A stretch of DNA of 64,000 nucleotides from Breviolum minutum Mf 1.05b.01 (taxonomy: Eukaryota > Sar > Dinophyceae > Suessiales > Symbiodiniaceae), in contig DF239402.1 in NCBI GenBank assembly GCA_000507305.1, forward strand, positions 62,001 to 126,000, given 5' to 3'. This document shows positions 34,086-45,971 of the stretch, one piece after another. The position numbers and the translations under genes are program-made. Under the pieces are notes generated by a model. It saw nothing but the letters and a program-made list of their open reading frames with translations, did no database searches and was not told where the DNA came from. The stretch's first letter is position 1. Every line of letters starts with the position of its first letter.

Positions 34086-34387
34086 TTCTGGATAAACTAG
34101 GGTGATTGTAGTGATTGATACTTCCACAAAATATGAAATCATGTTGCTTACTGTTTTGCGTTTTGCATATTGGCTTCTTCAAGCAGTGGTGGCTGTGTGT
34201 GTGTGGCTCCAAAAGACCGCAAACAATGGGTGATTGGAAGAAAAGAAGAAGAATAATATACTGCATTGGTCCGTTTGATAGCATACGTTTGAACCATAAC
34301 ATACTCATCGAGCATAACTCCAACCCACCTTATCAGAGATGATCGCTTGCTTCATGTCATGAGGTTGCATATGATTGAAATCACCTC

Positions 34388-34446
34388 TTGCAGGATGCAC
34401 ACATTGGGAGTTTCAAGATGGATGCAAAAATGCCCATAAACATGAC
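34388..34446 (-). CDS. Exon downstream of family A introner A3
   Basis: Begins with the base completing a split codon, then HVYGHFCIHLETPNVCILQE up to a GT donor (CAAGAG|GTGATT). The acceptor is the CTAG end of the family A element. The join with the exon ending at 34546 is in frame: RQHIRSFRSHVYGHF. Confidence 0.5.
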
Positions 34447-34545
34447 TAGTTGGTGGTTGAACCAACCCATTTGAAAAATATGCTTCTCAAATTGGATCAT
34501 TTCCCCTGGTAGGGGTGAAAATTAAAAAATGAAACCACCACCTAA
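34447..34545 (-). mobile_element. Family A element A3 forming a whole intron
   Basis: In gene orientation it begins GTGGTGGTTTCATTTT and ends GGTTCAACCACCAACTAG, so the terminal inverted repeats carry GT and AG. Both flanks are open, in phase and protein-like. The core shares AAATTGGATCATTTCCCC with the other copies. Confidence 0.6.
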
Positions 34546-34608
34546 ATGATCGAATATGTTGCCGTTGCATTGATTGCATCACGTAATCCATATCGAGATT
34601 CAACTAGT
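34546..34608 (-). CDS. Exon upstream of family A introner A3
   Basis: Reads LNLDMDYVMQSMQRQHIRSF and leaves a split codon AG at the GT of the element. The 5' end of the exon is not fixed. Confidence 0.4.
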
Positions 34609-35274
34609 CATATCACGCATCACAGGTGGTACACCAAACGGTGATCGTTTCACGTTTCAACAAAAATCCCCGTTTGTTGATGGCTGTTTCAACTCTGGAA
34701 AAAATTCCAGCATAGACCCCAAATAGCATGGAAAGGTATCATCGATTGAACCCGCATTTTGTTTCAAACCGATTCAAAATATATATACATATTCTTACAA
34801 AGATATTTCTGGAAAAGGAACACATAAAAATACAAATATAAAATATAACTTAACAAAAATACAAATCTATATAGAAAAACATGTTAACTTGACAGGATAG
34901 ATGATACATGCACTGTGGGTTGTGTGCCAATAATGGTCCTTTACGCATCGAGGTGCTGGATGGAAATAGAATAGGGAATCTTTTATTACGCCGTAATTTC
35001 ATTTTTTTGCATCAATAACATCACAAGGTCTACTTCATGAAGCAAAGCAGGAGCAAACACGAAATAAGAGTTTTGCATCATTACATTGAAGAAGCCAGTT
35101 GCCCCGCAAAACAAATCCAAACAATCTGCGAACCCTCACCCCTATACTTGAAGTAAGAACGGTAACAACATGCTTTGAAAAAGACAAACGCCTTTGAACC
35201 ATCTATTGTCTTTCATAAATCTCATGAAGAATTTCTATATTCCCAAACTTTCAATTGGACATACAGCCATTTTC

Positions 35275-35390
35275 CCCAACCCCCGATGGTTCACCACCTA
35301 GCTCCAGAAGGTTTTGGTCCGTCTGCTCCAGAAGATTCTTCGCAGCATATCTCAGATCCGTTTGGTGGAAAACAGCTTTTTTCGAGTGGT
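35275..35390 (-). CDS. Exon of the unidentified gene at 30.3-38 kb
   Basis: The minus-strand frame reads TDLRYAAKNLLEQTDQNLLE then LGGEPSGVGENG. Helical and protein-like. Boundaries approximate. Confidence 0.45.
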
Positions 35391-35721
35391 TTCGGTGGGT
35401 TATTGGTAGTAAAAATGTAGTAAACAAACATGGGGTCATGTTTCCAGTGGTCATTTTTTCCATTGCTAATTGATAATCGTTTTTTTTGGTTGGTTTTGGT
35501 TGGTAGCAAAGAAATATGAACAACTTCTCACCAAGAAAAAAACTACCAGTGGAGAGCGGACAGTTCTTTTTGTTCAAAATCAACTATATAGTGGGTTAGT
35601 TTGTCAAAGTCTTGGTTGATGAGTCATCCAATAATCTTAACAGTTCTCAGAGTCATGAACCTCTTTGGAACCAAGCTTGATTTTCCAAAAATAAAGCCAC
35701 TTGTGGAAATACTACCCAACT

Positions 35722-35902
35722 ACGCTACCATTTTGGGGCGAGGTCGAACTGAAGCCGCTACACTGGGAGTTGAACCAACGACGGCTTTGTCGCACCTTAG
35801 CTCCAATCGAAACTTGGCTTCTTCATCATCGATCTTCCTTGGTGGTGGAACCGGTGGAAGATCCGGTCGTGTGAGTGTTTGTGTTGCCACCGCCTTCACC
35901 AT
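35722..35902 (-). CDS. Probable exon of the unidentified gene at 30.3-38 kb
   Basis: The minus-strand frame reads MVKAVATQTLTRPDLPPVPP then PRKIDDEEAKFRLELRCDKA and VVGSTPSVAASVRPRPKMV. Proline-rich linker followed by a charged stretch. Boundaries approximate. Confidence 0.45.
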
Positions 35903-35942
35903 GAGAAAACAACATAAGAATAATGATCAAAAATGGGTACAT

Positions 35943-36050
35943 TTACCCAGAAAACTAACATGACGATCGCTGGAAAATCACCCAATTTTTAAAGGAGATA
36001 TATACATCTTCAAATGCTTGTTTTTCCATTGTCATGTTAGTTTTTAGGGT
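35943..36050. mobile_element. Family C inverted-repeat element, diverged copy
   Basis: TTTACCCAGAAAACTAACATGAC at the left edge (read here in part) pairs with GTCATGTTAGTTTTTAGGGT at the right. MITE-like. Confidence 0.7.
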
Positions 36051-36169
36051 GTAACATCTATCTTCAGAAGCTGCTTTCAAGAAAATGCATTTAAACAAAT
36101 TCCCCAACAGCCAACCCTTTTGTGACTCTTGTTGTAACCTTCTTGGGAAGTGTCAATTGATACAACTCA

Positions 36170-36272
36170 AACGTGAAGCACCCTGGCACCCTTCGGAACT
36201 ATTATGCCGAGCTGCTTCTCTTCGGCTTCATCCAAAATCCGCTGAACCTTTCGTGTACACAGTGGCACCCCC
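36170..36272 (-). CDS. Exon of the unidentified gene at 30.3-38 kb
   Basis: The minus-strand frame reads RKVQRILDEAEEKQLGIIVP then KGARVLHV. Strongly protein-like. Family unknown. Confidence 0.5.
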
Positions 36273-37084
36273 ACAGAAACCCACACCAATCACCCATTGA
36301 ACACAATAGTAGTTGAATTGCTCAAACCACTCAAGTATCTCATATCTGATTCTTATAAGTTCATGAGTTGTGAGTCAGTACCATCCCAAGCGTTCTTATC
36401 CTTCTCCCACTGTGCAGTCGCTTTGCACATGTGTTGTGGAATCAACCTAACTTTCCTGGACCTCATGGCCAAATCTACGTGATACTGATAGTCATAGTGG
36501 TGGATCAAATAAACAGTCTCAAACACATATGCCCATTGAACACCTTTGACTTAGTCACACCTCTTTCTCTTTTATCTTGTTGAAACATGAACAAGCAAAA
36601 ATTACAAACACCACTTTCCACCCTCTTTCTTGCAAGTTTTTTTTCCAAAACCACTTGGAAACATCCCTCGGCCAAACATCTTCCCAATTTGCTCCAAGAT
36701 TTGCACCTCTTGATCTTCCAATGAAGCTGAGTCCTATAAGGTGATTCGGGAGACATTGGAATCCTTTCAGCTAAAGAACTATGTAAGTTACTAGTAGATC
36801 TAACCATAGGCTCAACACACCAAGCTAAAACCAGCATGTTCAATCTTGACTGAAATGAGGCACCAAGATTGATGGACTTTAATAAAATATCATTTTTTTG
36901 CGGGATGCTTCTGCAACATACGGCTCATCTATTGTGTCAACTGGTGTAGCATTTTGAAACTCTCCTTCAACGGTAAGTCACGGAAATCCTATACCATTTT
37001 TTTTTTCAGGCTTTCGACGTGCTGATTTATCTGTATCGATCTATTCCAATCACATCTGATCAATAAAGGTACTCACTCTCTTAC

Positions 37085-37411
37085 ATCCAGCAGTTCGCCG
37101 GGTAGTTGACACTTGTGATTTTTCATTGCAACGAAGAACCCAGGTAGCCGGATCTTTGCCGACCAACCGATACAAGTGCCGTTTTTCAAACGGCACGGTG
37201 AGGGTCTGCTACTTTGGCAAGCCAACCCTGAAAGCATATGCACAAGGCACACATAAGGCGCCTCGTTGACCATATACAGCTGTGATCCTTCCACGCAAAT
37301 GAGGTCACTCACATAATTTGCGCCAGGGACAATACGTAACTCTTGCTCGGTCAATGTCGTGACAACGTGTCCGTCTTCGTCGGAGTCTTGCCAGGAACGA
37401 CCTGTTGGCAT
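37085..37411 (-). CDS. Long exon(s) of the unidentified gene
   Basis: One of the longest continuous coding-like stretches between spliced exons: MPTGRSWQDSDEDGHVVTTL, then TEQELRIVPGANYVSDLICV, EGSQLYMVNEAPYVCLVHML and IRLPGFFVAMKNHKCQLPGE. It may comprise two exons. No motif was recognised. Confidence 0.5.
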
Positions 37412-37904
37412 TGCCTGCAGATTTTTCGAAACAAAATGGCATCAACATCAATGGACAAAGAACACAACTCCACACTTCTGTTTTCAAATGGGTATAATCA
37501 AAAATCAATGAAACCAATTCTACAAATAAATGGACTATGCACAAAAATTTATGGTTAAAGTTGATGGACACTTTCTACATCGATCAAAGTGCACAATGTC
37601 AACTCCAAACTGTGAGTTCATGGAGGATTGTGCTGCTTGGTGATGGAAACACACCATGTTTTTGACACGCCTTTGAAAGAGAACAAACACGAAATGTTGG
37701 AAATCTTTCCAGCGAAGTCTGACCCATCCAGTTGCTTCAACCCGTGGAACCCCAACTGATCTGGCGAGTGGCGTAGTTCCATTGCTCGCTCCTGCACATA
37801 ATAATCCTCCTGTAACGAGGCGACGACAAGGTTGATTGGCGCATGAATGGCTCAGGTAAAAATGCTCAAAGAATGTGTTTGGACATGTTTTACCCCACTA
37901 CAAC

Positions 37905-38000
37905 TCCTTGAATGCATGGCAAAAATGATGTTCAGATACAAACTGTCTCAACATCTTTCGATGTTTTTCTTTCGGTGCTTCCTCTTGCAAATAGGCTACC
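37905..38000 (-). CDS. Probable exon, unidentified
   Basis: The minus-strand frame reads VAYLQEEAPKEKHRKMLRQF then VSEHHFCHAFKEL. Charged and helical. It could be the last part of the sulfotransferase-like gene or the start of the next one. Confidence 0.4.
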
Positions 38001-38059
38001 CAAAGAATAAGCATGTTGAAACATAAAAAACACAAGGATAAATTTGGGGAGGTATCAGC

Positions 38060-38166
38060 ACTTCCAACAGCTTTGGTACCACCATCCGCCTCCAAATGCT
38101 GCTGCAGTTCATGTACCTGGGCCCCGAATCCGGAAGAATACAACGCAGGTGGGCAGGGTAGACGAC
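38060..38166 (-). CDS. Probable exon, candidate C-terminal part of the sulfotransferase-like gene
   Basis: The minus-strand frame reads LYSSGFGAQVHELQQHLEAD after an upstream CAACAG acceptor. It follows the exon at 39056 in transcription order. The match to a sulfotransferase tail is only by position. Confidence 0.35.
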
Positions 38167-38363
38167 AAACTGTTGCTTCAAGAATAAAATACATGACCAA
38201 CATATTAGGATATATCAAATACCATTAAATAGTCCTAGATCATGAATATATATATATATATATATATGTATACATATGCGTATATCGACGCTTATATGGT
38301 GTATTTGGCATATAATCTAGTTGATTATATTTTATATCAAGTAGAATCAGATAGTGCAATATC

Positions 38364-38463
38364 ATGTATATGAATGTATATGAATGTATATGAATGTATA
38401 TGAATGTATATGAATGTATATGAATGTATATGAATGTATATGAATGTATATGAATGTATATGA
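38364..38463. repeat. 10-bp minisatellite, about 10 exact units
   Basis: TGAATGTATA repeated nine times without change from 38371 to 38460, plus partial units at both ends. Its perfect identity points to recent expansion. It encodes only an artefactual periodic frame. Confidence 0.95.
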
Positions 38464-39055
38464 TTCATCAAGTCTATCAGATCTACAGCAAATGCTCCTC
38501 CAGGATGCCAGTGATAGGCTTTGAAAATCCCAAACTTCACTTCGGTGAAGCAAAGCAAATTACGATTTGACTATATGTTCGTGGGGAAAAACACCACATG
38601 TCTGATTTCGCTTGGCTTGGATTCACCCATTTTTTTTGATATTTTTTGGATCTTAGGACATGAGGATTGAATAAGCTTCATGTATCTGAAGCTTTGGAAA
38701 GCTCCAACATTTGACTAACGGTTGGTATGGCATTCTGTGATGTGGATGTTGAGACCAAAGCTTTGAGATCTCCACCGATCAAGGGAAACATATCCTATTC
38801 GATCAAAACTGTCTGAAGATAAAGCTCACGAGAAACTCTTTAAACATCTGTTCCATGGTACACTGGAACAAGTTCTTCTTGTTGTTGTTGTTGTTGCTGC
38901 TGTTTTTGTTTGTTGCCGTCAAAACGACTGCAATTGAGACTTTTCCTATCTTACTTATATAAAAGCTTCCCTCGCAAAGTCCAGGAATCCAAAAGTGGAC
39001 AGCTAATGATCTTTAGCATTTCAGTCTTGCTGTTCCAAACAAACAACAACTCAGC

Positions 39056-39191
39056 CATCTGCAAAATCCGGGTTGCTAATGTCATATTGTGACACAAATC
39101 CGTCCGGTGTCCACCAATGGAATTGTAACGCGCAAACTTCGCAGCATCGGGGAAAGCTTCAGCTCCCAGAAAAACGGCCAGCGAATCAAAC
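39056..39191 (-). CDS. Sulfotransferase-like exon, C-terminal region
   Basis: Reads FDSLAVFLGAEAFPDAAKFA then RYNSIGGHRTDLCHNMTLAT and RILQM before a GC donor (CAGATG|GCTGAG). The block FDSLAVFLGAEAF is the usual 'rLaxFLGl' segment that follows the second PAPS-contact region in sulfotransferases. The acceptor CGAG and the preceding exon's GA donor restore the frame as REVFDSLAVF. Confidence 0.65.
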
Positions 39192-39500
39192 CTCGACGTG
39201 AATCAGTGAATCAGGTGACATGGTTTCGCAAATATACCAATGTATTGCAACGTTTCAGCTGCATGTGGTGCCGGATATTTTGCATGGATTTTGCCTGATG
39301 GTATCGATCTACCTTCCGAATACTCTGTACACTGCACATAGTGTACATACTGGGACGCTTCCCCTTCCCTATCTTCCCTTGCAAATAGGGATCGAGGAAT
39401 AAAGTTGTTTGTGATCATGGTGGGGGTTTGATGGACACGGTGGTTTTTGTGGGTTTACTTATGGGTGCATACTTATGTTGAGTTTCTGGTTGTAGATTAC

Positions 39501-39594
39501 TAGTTGGTGGTTTCAACCCATTTGAAAAATATTAGTCAAATTGGAAATCTTCCCCAAACGGGGTGAAAATAAAAAACGCTTGAAACCACCACCC
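39501..39594 (-). mobile_element. Family A inverted-repeat element, copy A4
   Basis: TAGTTGGTGGTTTCAACCCA at the left and GCTTGAAACCACCACCCGG at the right on the plus strand. Lies within the intron between sulfotransferase-like exons, so this copy is not a whole intron. Confidence 0.8.
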
Positions 39595-39662
39595 GGATTA
39601 TGACTCTCACAAACAAAAATAAAACAACAACAGATTCCCACTTTAATCAAACGCCAAGTTTC

Positions 39663-39820
39663 ACTTCACGTGGATTTATTCGCAGTTGTTCCTGGTGCAT
39701 CACCATCAGGTTCTCTTGGAAGAGCGCAAACAATGTGGGTACATGTGGATGAATGGCTCTGTTCTCCCAAAAATCTTCCAATTCGCCAGACTTTTCAGTC
39801 AACAAGGCAGTTGTGCTGGC
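39663..39820 (-). CDS. Sulfotransferase-like exon
   Basis: After a CTTAG acceptor the exon reads ASTTALLTEKSGELEDFWEN then RAIHPHVPTLFALFQENLMV and MHQEQLRINPRE. The segment LMVMHQEQLRINPREVF corresponds to the 'vlvlrfEdlkxdPxxvl' block of sulfotransferases. A GA donor (CGTGAAGT|GAAACT) is needed to join the next exon at 39191 in frame. Confidence 0.65.
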
Positions 39821-39999
39821 CTAAGCAGCGAAGCCAAAGGATGAAGATGTCAAATTCACACAAGTTTTCCGACATGTTCCAAAATGGGAGTGACAACATA
39901 TCAAGCAAATGTATGTCTCTCAAATCCATGAATCATAAATGTATAATGTATAGCATATGTAGAAAACACATGTAAATGCTTGTATCAACATAGGAACCA

Positions 40000-40870
40000 A
40001 GAATGCTTGAAATTCAACCGCTAGTCATTATGAGAAATGAATTTAGTGTGTTTTGCTCCTTCTGGGCCAACACAACCAATGGACACCCACGGGCAAACTA
40101 CTGATGCGTGAGCGAGACAGCTAAGTGAACATGCCACTGACAGGAAGCTTTATGGCCCTCCAAGTAAGTTCTCCTGTTTGAGGAATAGATCTAAACCTTT
40201 GCCACACACATGAAAAGCATTTAAAGTGTGAAATATCATTACACTTAGATGACATGTTTTGATGTTGGTGGATTCTCACCTAAATCCATTGCTCGCTTGG
40301 ATCCGAGCAATGGAGCTCTACAGCCAAGGTGACAAAGCACTTTTTGCTTGGATCGCGAAGGCGGGTTGCATAGCCACGCTCTTCTGCAGCATCCAAATCA
40401 TCGAAACAAAGGCGATGATGCATGAAGGACTTCCTGTAGTGAAAAATGAGATGGAGGCTATAACCCTGCCATTTTTCAGTGAACCAATCTGGTTTTATGT
40501 GGCTCAGGAAATTTCATCCAACTCTTTGCGAACAAAAAGGACAGTTTCACGTGAAATTAAAGGCTAAAGTCTTAGGAGCAGTAGCTTTAAAAATCATCAT
40601 CATCAAACAAACTGCTTTCCTACCACCGTCTGGACTCTAAGTCTACAGGGAAACTTGAAAATCACTCACCTGAATCAAAGGGTGGAAAATCATTCGTTCA
40701 CAAACCTCTGAGTGTCTCCATTCGTCCCAATGGTTCACAGAAAATCAGCACCAATTTCCTTAGATGAATCAAGCAACTAAATAGCAGCTTGTTGGTACTT
40801 GAAGGTTTTGAGCGTCAATTCGTAAACAAAAAAACACCCAACAAACCGCTTGACTGCAGAAACAACACAT
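40000..40870. other. Non-coding stretch
   Basis: No supported exon on either strand. The plus frame at 40259 is open for 102 codons but has no exon signals or family match. Confidence 0.35.
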
Positions 40871-40875
40871 CGGTC

Positions 40876-41010
40876 TCACCCTGATAATAGGAATGATGCT
40901 TGATGCTCCAAGACCTTGTAATCGTGCACTTTCCCCTCATTCTCATCAACAGCTACTAGCCTGGATGTTAGTTTCAAATACAGAGCTTTTTTAGCTGTTT
41001 TGGTCTGATC
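40876..41010 (-). CDS. Probable exon between sulfotransferase-like exons
   Basis: The minus-strand frame reads ALYLKLTSRLVAVDENEGKV then HDYKVLEHQASFLLSG and a GT donor (TCAGG|GTGAGA). Position suggests the middle of the sulfotransferase-like protein; the sequence itself does not confirm it. Confidence 0.4.
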   Translation of the reverse strand, partial: DQTKTAKKALYLKLTSRLVAVDENEGKVHDYKVLEHQASFLLSG

Positions 41011-41149
41011 CAAGAAGGAAGATTGTGAAAAAGTTGGATCTGGATCATTTCGATGGACATGTGAAAAGATACATCTCAATGCCACGGAAACATCCGTGGC
41101 ACTTTTTGGAGGTGTCTCACTATTCGAATAGATAGATGTCGGTATCAAA

Positions 41150-43100
41150 ACAATACGGATTTCTCTTCAGTGTTTCCATCTTTGAAAAAGTATTCAAACA
41201 AAATACTCAAAAGCTCCTTCTCTTATCAGGCCAGATTCAACTTTGGTATTGCTGCCAATTTCATACGCGCCAGTCCAGTCGAAAAAAGTGCTGGAATACA
41301 TGCACCAACAACCAAAGGCCTTCGTCCTGTGTTGTTCCATTTGGCATCTGCTGCAGCTGCTACCTGAGCATTGTATTCCTCCTGAGCTTCAGGTCAAGTT
41401 TTCTCTTCACAACTTTTGCCAAACAAAACCACGGCAATTTGAGGTATAAATAGCTAGCACATGGTATAAGTTACTTAACTCCAGGTAGGGATGAAACATC
41501 TGTATAACTGCCACTTGCTGCTTGGTTTCTTTGAAGTACTTGGTATCTTTATGAATGGCAGCTTTTTATCACAAGTGATTATGTTTCTCCACTTCATCAC
41601 TCCACAGGTGAATGGACCTGATGGATGCTGGGGTGAAGCATGGTATTACCTGCCAAGTAAACAAGCATAGTTAGCTGAAAAACCTTTCACATTCAATGTT
41701 ATAGTAGATCTAGTTTGAAATGGTGAAGTCGAATGAACATTTCCCAGACAATTTAATCAATCTACACCAAAGCTTGGGAAGATTCCAACACAAAAGCTTG
41801 AAGTGAGACTGGAAATCCAGGTGTGGCTTTATGGCAACCTTTAAAAAACCCCAGTGTTTTTTTCGCAGCTGTTTACCAGCACAAACCATGTCTTGAACTT
41901 GTCAAGGGATCTCAAGGTTGAGAGTTTTCCAATGTTTTCGGAGCCGAGCAACCACATGAGATTTCAATGGTAGAAGCCGATGCGCCAACTTATTCGTAAA
42001 ATAATAGTCCTGGAAAAATCTGCAGCTAATTGAAAAAACCCTGACATTTTTGATGGGGAGCATCCCCGAAAAAACCACTGATACATGAAGGGGAAGTAAA
42101 GCTCCCCCCTTTTTTTAGTGGGGAACAAACACCTTTAGTCTTTAGTCAAGTTTATCACTTTAGTCACTTCTTTGCCACTTATTTTTTCAATCACCAGGTG
42201 GTCCATACCATTGGGATGCTATTCAAATATGTTGAACAAATACCACGCTTCCCCTATGGTCATTCTAGCAATCGACTTTTGGCGTCAAAGTTTCAAACAT
42301 AAAAAACGAGGATCACGGGAATTGCAAAAGGAATTTAAATTTTAATCTTCCTTTCATTTACTTTCAGGGGATATGTTAGTTTTCCGCAAAGTACATGTGT
42401 AGATCCATATGTATATGTAAAAAAATATATACATATACATATTCAGATACCCATCATACAGTGAAAAGTGATTACAGTACTACCTTCAAACCCTGGCTAC
42501 AAAAGCTGCTACCTAAAACATCTGGCAAACTGTGTTTAGGGAAGCCCTAAATTTAAGGCCATTAATTAAGGCCAAATCTTTGACCCCCCCAAATCCTAAA
42601 TCGATTCCGTTTTTTCGTTCGGTGGCTTGGTGAAGGCAGAAGTTCTCCAGCAATGAGACACCTCAACAAACGACATATAGTGAAATTTCAACATCCATAA
42701 CTCACTACGCACGGGTCACAGCTGTTAATATGGAGATCATTCCAATTCATAAGTATGCTTTTACAACGAGGGAATTGAGTCAACCTACATTCATCAACCT
42801 GCCTTGTGCCTACAACCAAGAAAACAACCATCCATATTTGATTAGATGGAGAAGAGATTAGAATCATCCCTATCAACACATGAAACATCACTGCAAGCCA
42901 AGGACCTTATATCTATATATATATATACCTGGAACCCAAAACAACCATTTATTTCAATGGTTGTTTCAATTGGATGATTCCAACCAAATCTTTATATAGA
43001 AAATTGTTATTTCACCAAACATCCATCCATTTATAAATGGTGTTTTTTTTGGTTCCAGGTATACATACTTACTATGTTTTTTCCTTTTTTACCATATACA
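41150..43100. other. Non-coding stretch
   Basis: AT-rich with a family C end at about 42359-42380 (CTTTCAGGGGATATGTTAG) and TA repeats near 42420 and 42910. No exon supported. Confidence 0.4.
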
Positions 43101-43105
43101 CAAAC

Positions 43106-43193
43106 CTCTGGTGTTCAACCTTCCACCACCCCTTCAACTCCCGGTCCCAGCCCGTCCCCCCGTCCGGCTCGGAGTCCACGAAGGCCACATCCT
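43106..43193 (-). CDS. Sulfotransferase-like exon, region after the P-loop
   Basis: Between an ACACCAG acceptor and a GT donor (CAGAG|GTTTGT) the frame reads EDVAFVDSEPDGGTGWDREL then KGWWKVEHQR. The DVAFVDSEPDGGTGWDREL pattern fits the 'KExhFFDxxxxxGxxwY' segment that follows the PAPS-binding loop in sulfotransferases. The assignment is an inference from order and pattern. Confidence 0.5.
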
Positions 43194-44321
43194 CTGGTGT
43201 AATAGGATTCTTAAGGGGGGGTGGTGATTCCCCTTATCTTCCCTTAAGGTTCCCCAATCTTCCCTAGGAATCCTTAGGGTTCCCCAGTTACCTCCTCCCC
43301 TTGATATCCCCCCCTGAAGAACCCTACAAACATGGAAAAACACAGGGATACATACCTCAAACTCTTCCGTTAACAAGAAACCAAGAACAAAACCAAACTC
43401 CAATCTAAAGGTTTGAATCATGATTTTTTGAAATGATGATTGTGATTATCTTCCATCGATTCTGAGAGTTTGTATCTTGGTTCCATGGGAAATGAATTAT
43501 CAGGCCCATGTGGATCAACAAATAACCATATACAGGTGGATCAGATTTCAGCATAAGGAATTCAGGGTCATTCTGGAAAAATTCAATCATATGATCCACC
43601 ATGTACCAAATACAAGGCCGGTTGAGGTCGAGAAAACATTCCAACACAGGTAATTTTTTTCCAACTGACCTCAATTTTGGTGGGTCCCGTCAAACAAGCA
43701 ACACAAGGGTTTTGTGTGTTCCATGCTACTGCATGATAGTAATGGAAAACATGTATATGTGACGTGTATGTAATGTGTATGTTTGTTTCCTGGGCCATCT
43801 ATCACACTTTCCATCCTAATATAAACATGTTTCTGCTTGGAAAAACCACTCTATGATGAAAGCACCATATTTTTGGGTGGGTCCGGTGGTTCGGTTGGCT
43901 ATCATCTTGGGAATTTGGCATGAATCAACCAAGCAAGAGTAGATTACAGTACTTATGTCAATGTATTCAGTTTCACATGAGGGATGCGTTACAATGATTT
44001 ATCCCAAGCACATCTGTAACAAACTTGAACCACTATGAGTTTGGGAAATGTGGACATACTTGATCGCAAATAGCATCCGAATCCAGTGAATTTTTTGTGG
44101 CACAGCACGAGCGGAAACCACGTGAATTGCGGAAATCACACTCAGCTGCTGCTACCAAGAACATTCTTCTCTTCTTTTGGTAGCCTAGACAAGCAAACCA
44201 CAAACATGTGCATCATCGTAGATGGTAAATCTCGCAATTCTAATCTCAAAATATGGAGGCTTCGTGGGATGTTTCCCATCTCAAATCCCCCGCCATCATG
44301 AACACACAATTTTCCTGTCCA

Positions 44322-44428
44322 ATTTTCAGCCATGTTTCTGCATGTTTTTCCAAATTCATGTGTAGGGAAGCAGTACCACAGCCATCAATCCCACCAATGA
44401 CAAAGTCAAGGTTAATGGAAGACCAATC
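44322..44428 (-). CDS. Sulfotransferase-like exon with PAPS-binding loop
   Basis: The frame reads DWSSINLDFVIGGIDGCGTA then SLHMNLEKHAETW. FVIGGIDGCGTASLHMNLEKH is the 5'-phosphosulfate-binding signature of sulfotransferases (usually ...GxxKCGTTSLxxxLxxHP); the lysine before CGT is a glycine here. Sulfotransferases move sulfate from PAPS to hydroxyl or amino groups of glycans or small molecules, commonly in the Golgi. The 3' splice end is approximate. Confidence 0.7.
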
Positions 44429-44889
44429 CTTATCCAACACACACATGCCAAGTTGTTCGAAAAAAACCAACAAATAAGAACAATCTCATCAACGTGCTTA
44501 AGAGTCATGAAATTGGATCATCCAACAATTCATACCAATCTCTACAGTCCACCACCAATTCGGAGGTGATATCATATATCGTCACACATCGTCACACTCA
44601 TTGCTGTGAAAGACACCGGAGGTCACCCTTTTTAAAGTGAATGGTTCGTATAGATACATATGGAGTCGTAGAGATGTGTACCTACTAAACAATCACATCC
44701 ATACATTCATGTACACATCATTCATATTGAGATTTGTAAATATATATGCACAGTATCGTGTTCTTCATAACATATTGTCGTGTGATGTTGTGTGCACAAA
44801 TGTATATCATACTATAGAGAATACATATTCATATTCAGATGTGTATATGTATATATTCTTCGCTTTTGCTTGCGTCATGCAGAAACTTT

Positions 44890-44985
44890 TGTGCTCAACA
44901 CAAACTTCGACGGCCTCAACGGTTGTTCTGAAACGAGACTCTTGCAGCTCTTCGATCTCAATGACATCTGCAAATGTGGCATCCT
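44890..44985 (-). CDS. Probable exon upstream of the sulfotransferase loop
   Basis: The minus-strand frame reads ATFADVIEIEELQESRFRTT then VEAVEVCVEHKSFCM. It precedes the P-loop exon in transcription order and may encode an N-terminal segment. Confidence 0.4.
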
Positions 44986-45233
44986 TGATCATGCCTTGGC
45001 ATCAACACAACAAAAAAAAGAAGGCAACAAAGTGGTGCAGGAGTGTGTTACAGTGTGTTGCATTTTGACAATAAAAAAACAACACCCCACAACAGGATTT
45101 TCAGTGGGAAACAGGTTACCAAGGTAACTGAGAGATCCTTCCATCAAGGTGCAATCCAGATACTTTTGGGATTGGATCCCATAAACTCTGGAGCAAAAAA
45201 ATCGGGAACAATGTTCCTGAACGACGCGGCTTA

Positions 45234-45236
45234 AAA

Positions 45237-45292
<56 letters not shown>
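45234..45292. repeat. AAC/GTT trinucleotide microsatellite
   Basis: About 19 AAC units on the plus strand, giving a spurious polyV frame on the minus strand. Confidence 0.95.
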
Positions 45293-45971
45293 GCATAACC
45301 AAAAAAGATATGGTACTGGTAGAGATATTTGTTTTGTTTCATGATTTACTCTGAAATTGAAAAAGGCACAATTCTTACAGGTCGATTGACTTGGGATGAC
45401 TTGGGCATGAAACTGAAACTCTCATCTTTTCTTTGCCTCGCAACGTCTGGAGCATCACAAATGCCCGGTGTGCATAAGCAGAGCCGCAGAACGTATGGCA
45501 GTTGGTCGCGGGCACTGGGGACTTCCATATTGAATGCAGAGGCCACATGTGTCCTGATGCATCACCCCCCTCCCAGAGACAGGGGACTGTGAAGTCACAC
45601 ATTGCATTTCCCATTTTACTATGCAAACATTATGGAGTGCAGCATCTACATTTGACAAGATCTATGATATAAAAATTAAAGTGAAATTATAGTCTATACA
45701 TCCAAGTGATCTACAGTTCTGCCTATGGATGCTTAAGAGTAGCATGGATACAATTCTAGGCAAGCTTCATTAAAGAAGGCCTTGCCCACGTATGAGTCAC
45801 ATCAAAAAGCTCTCGGATGTTCAATACCATTTCCTTAGCTTTCGGGAGTTTTCGGCTGACGGAAAAAAAAGGGTCCAAGCAATGACCCGGGACGAGACAA
45901 GGGGTTCCTGACTGGAACATCACACTGCAACCTCTGCCGATAGGTACAGGTATCATTCCGCATCTATCATC

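Noticed and set aside
35757..35830. tRNA-like TGGTTCAACTCCCA on the minus strand
   Set aside because: No acceptor stem or D-arm at proper spacing; the stretch is part of a protein-like open frame.
38364..38463. CRISPR array
   Set aside because: Direct tandem units with no spacers, in eukaryotic DNA.
38337..38558. Periodic frame over the 10-bp repeat
   Set aside because: An artefact of an exact minisatellite.
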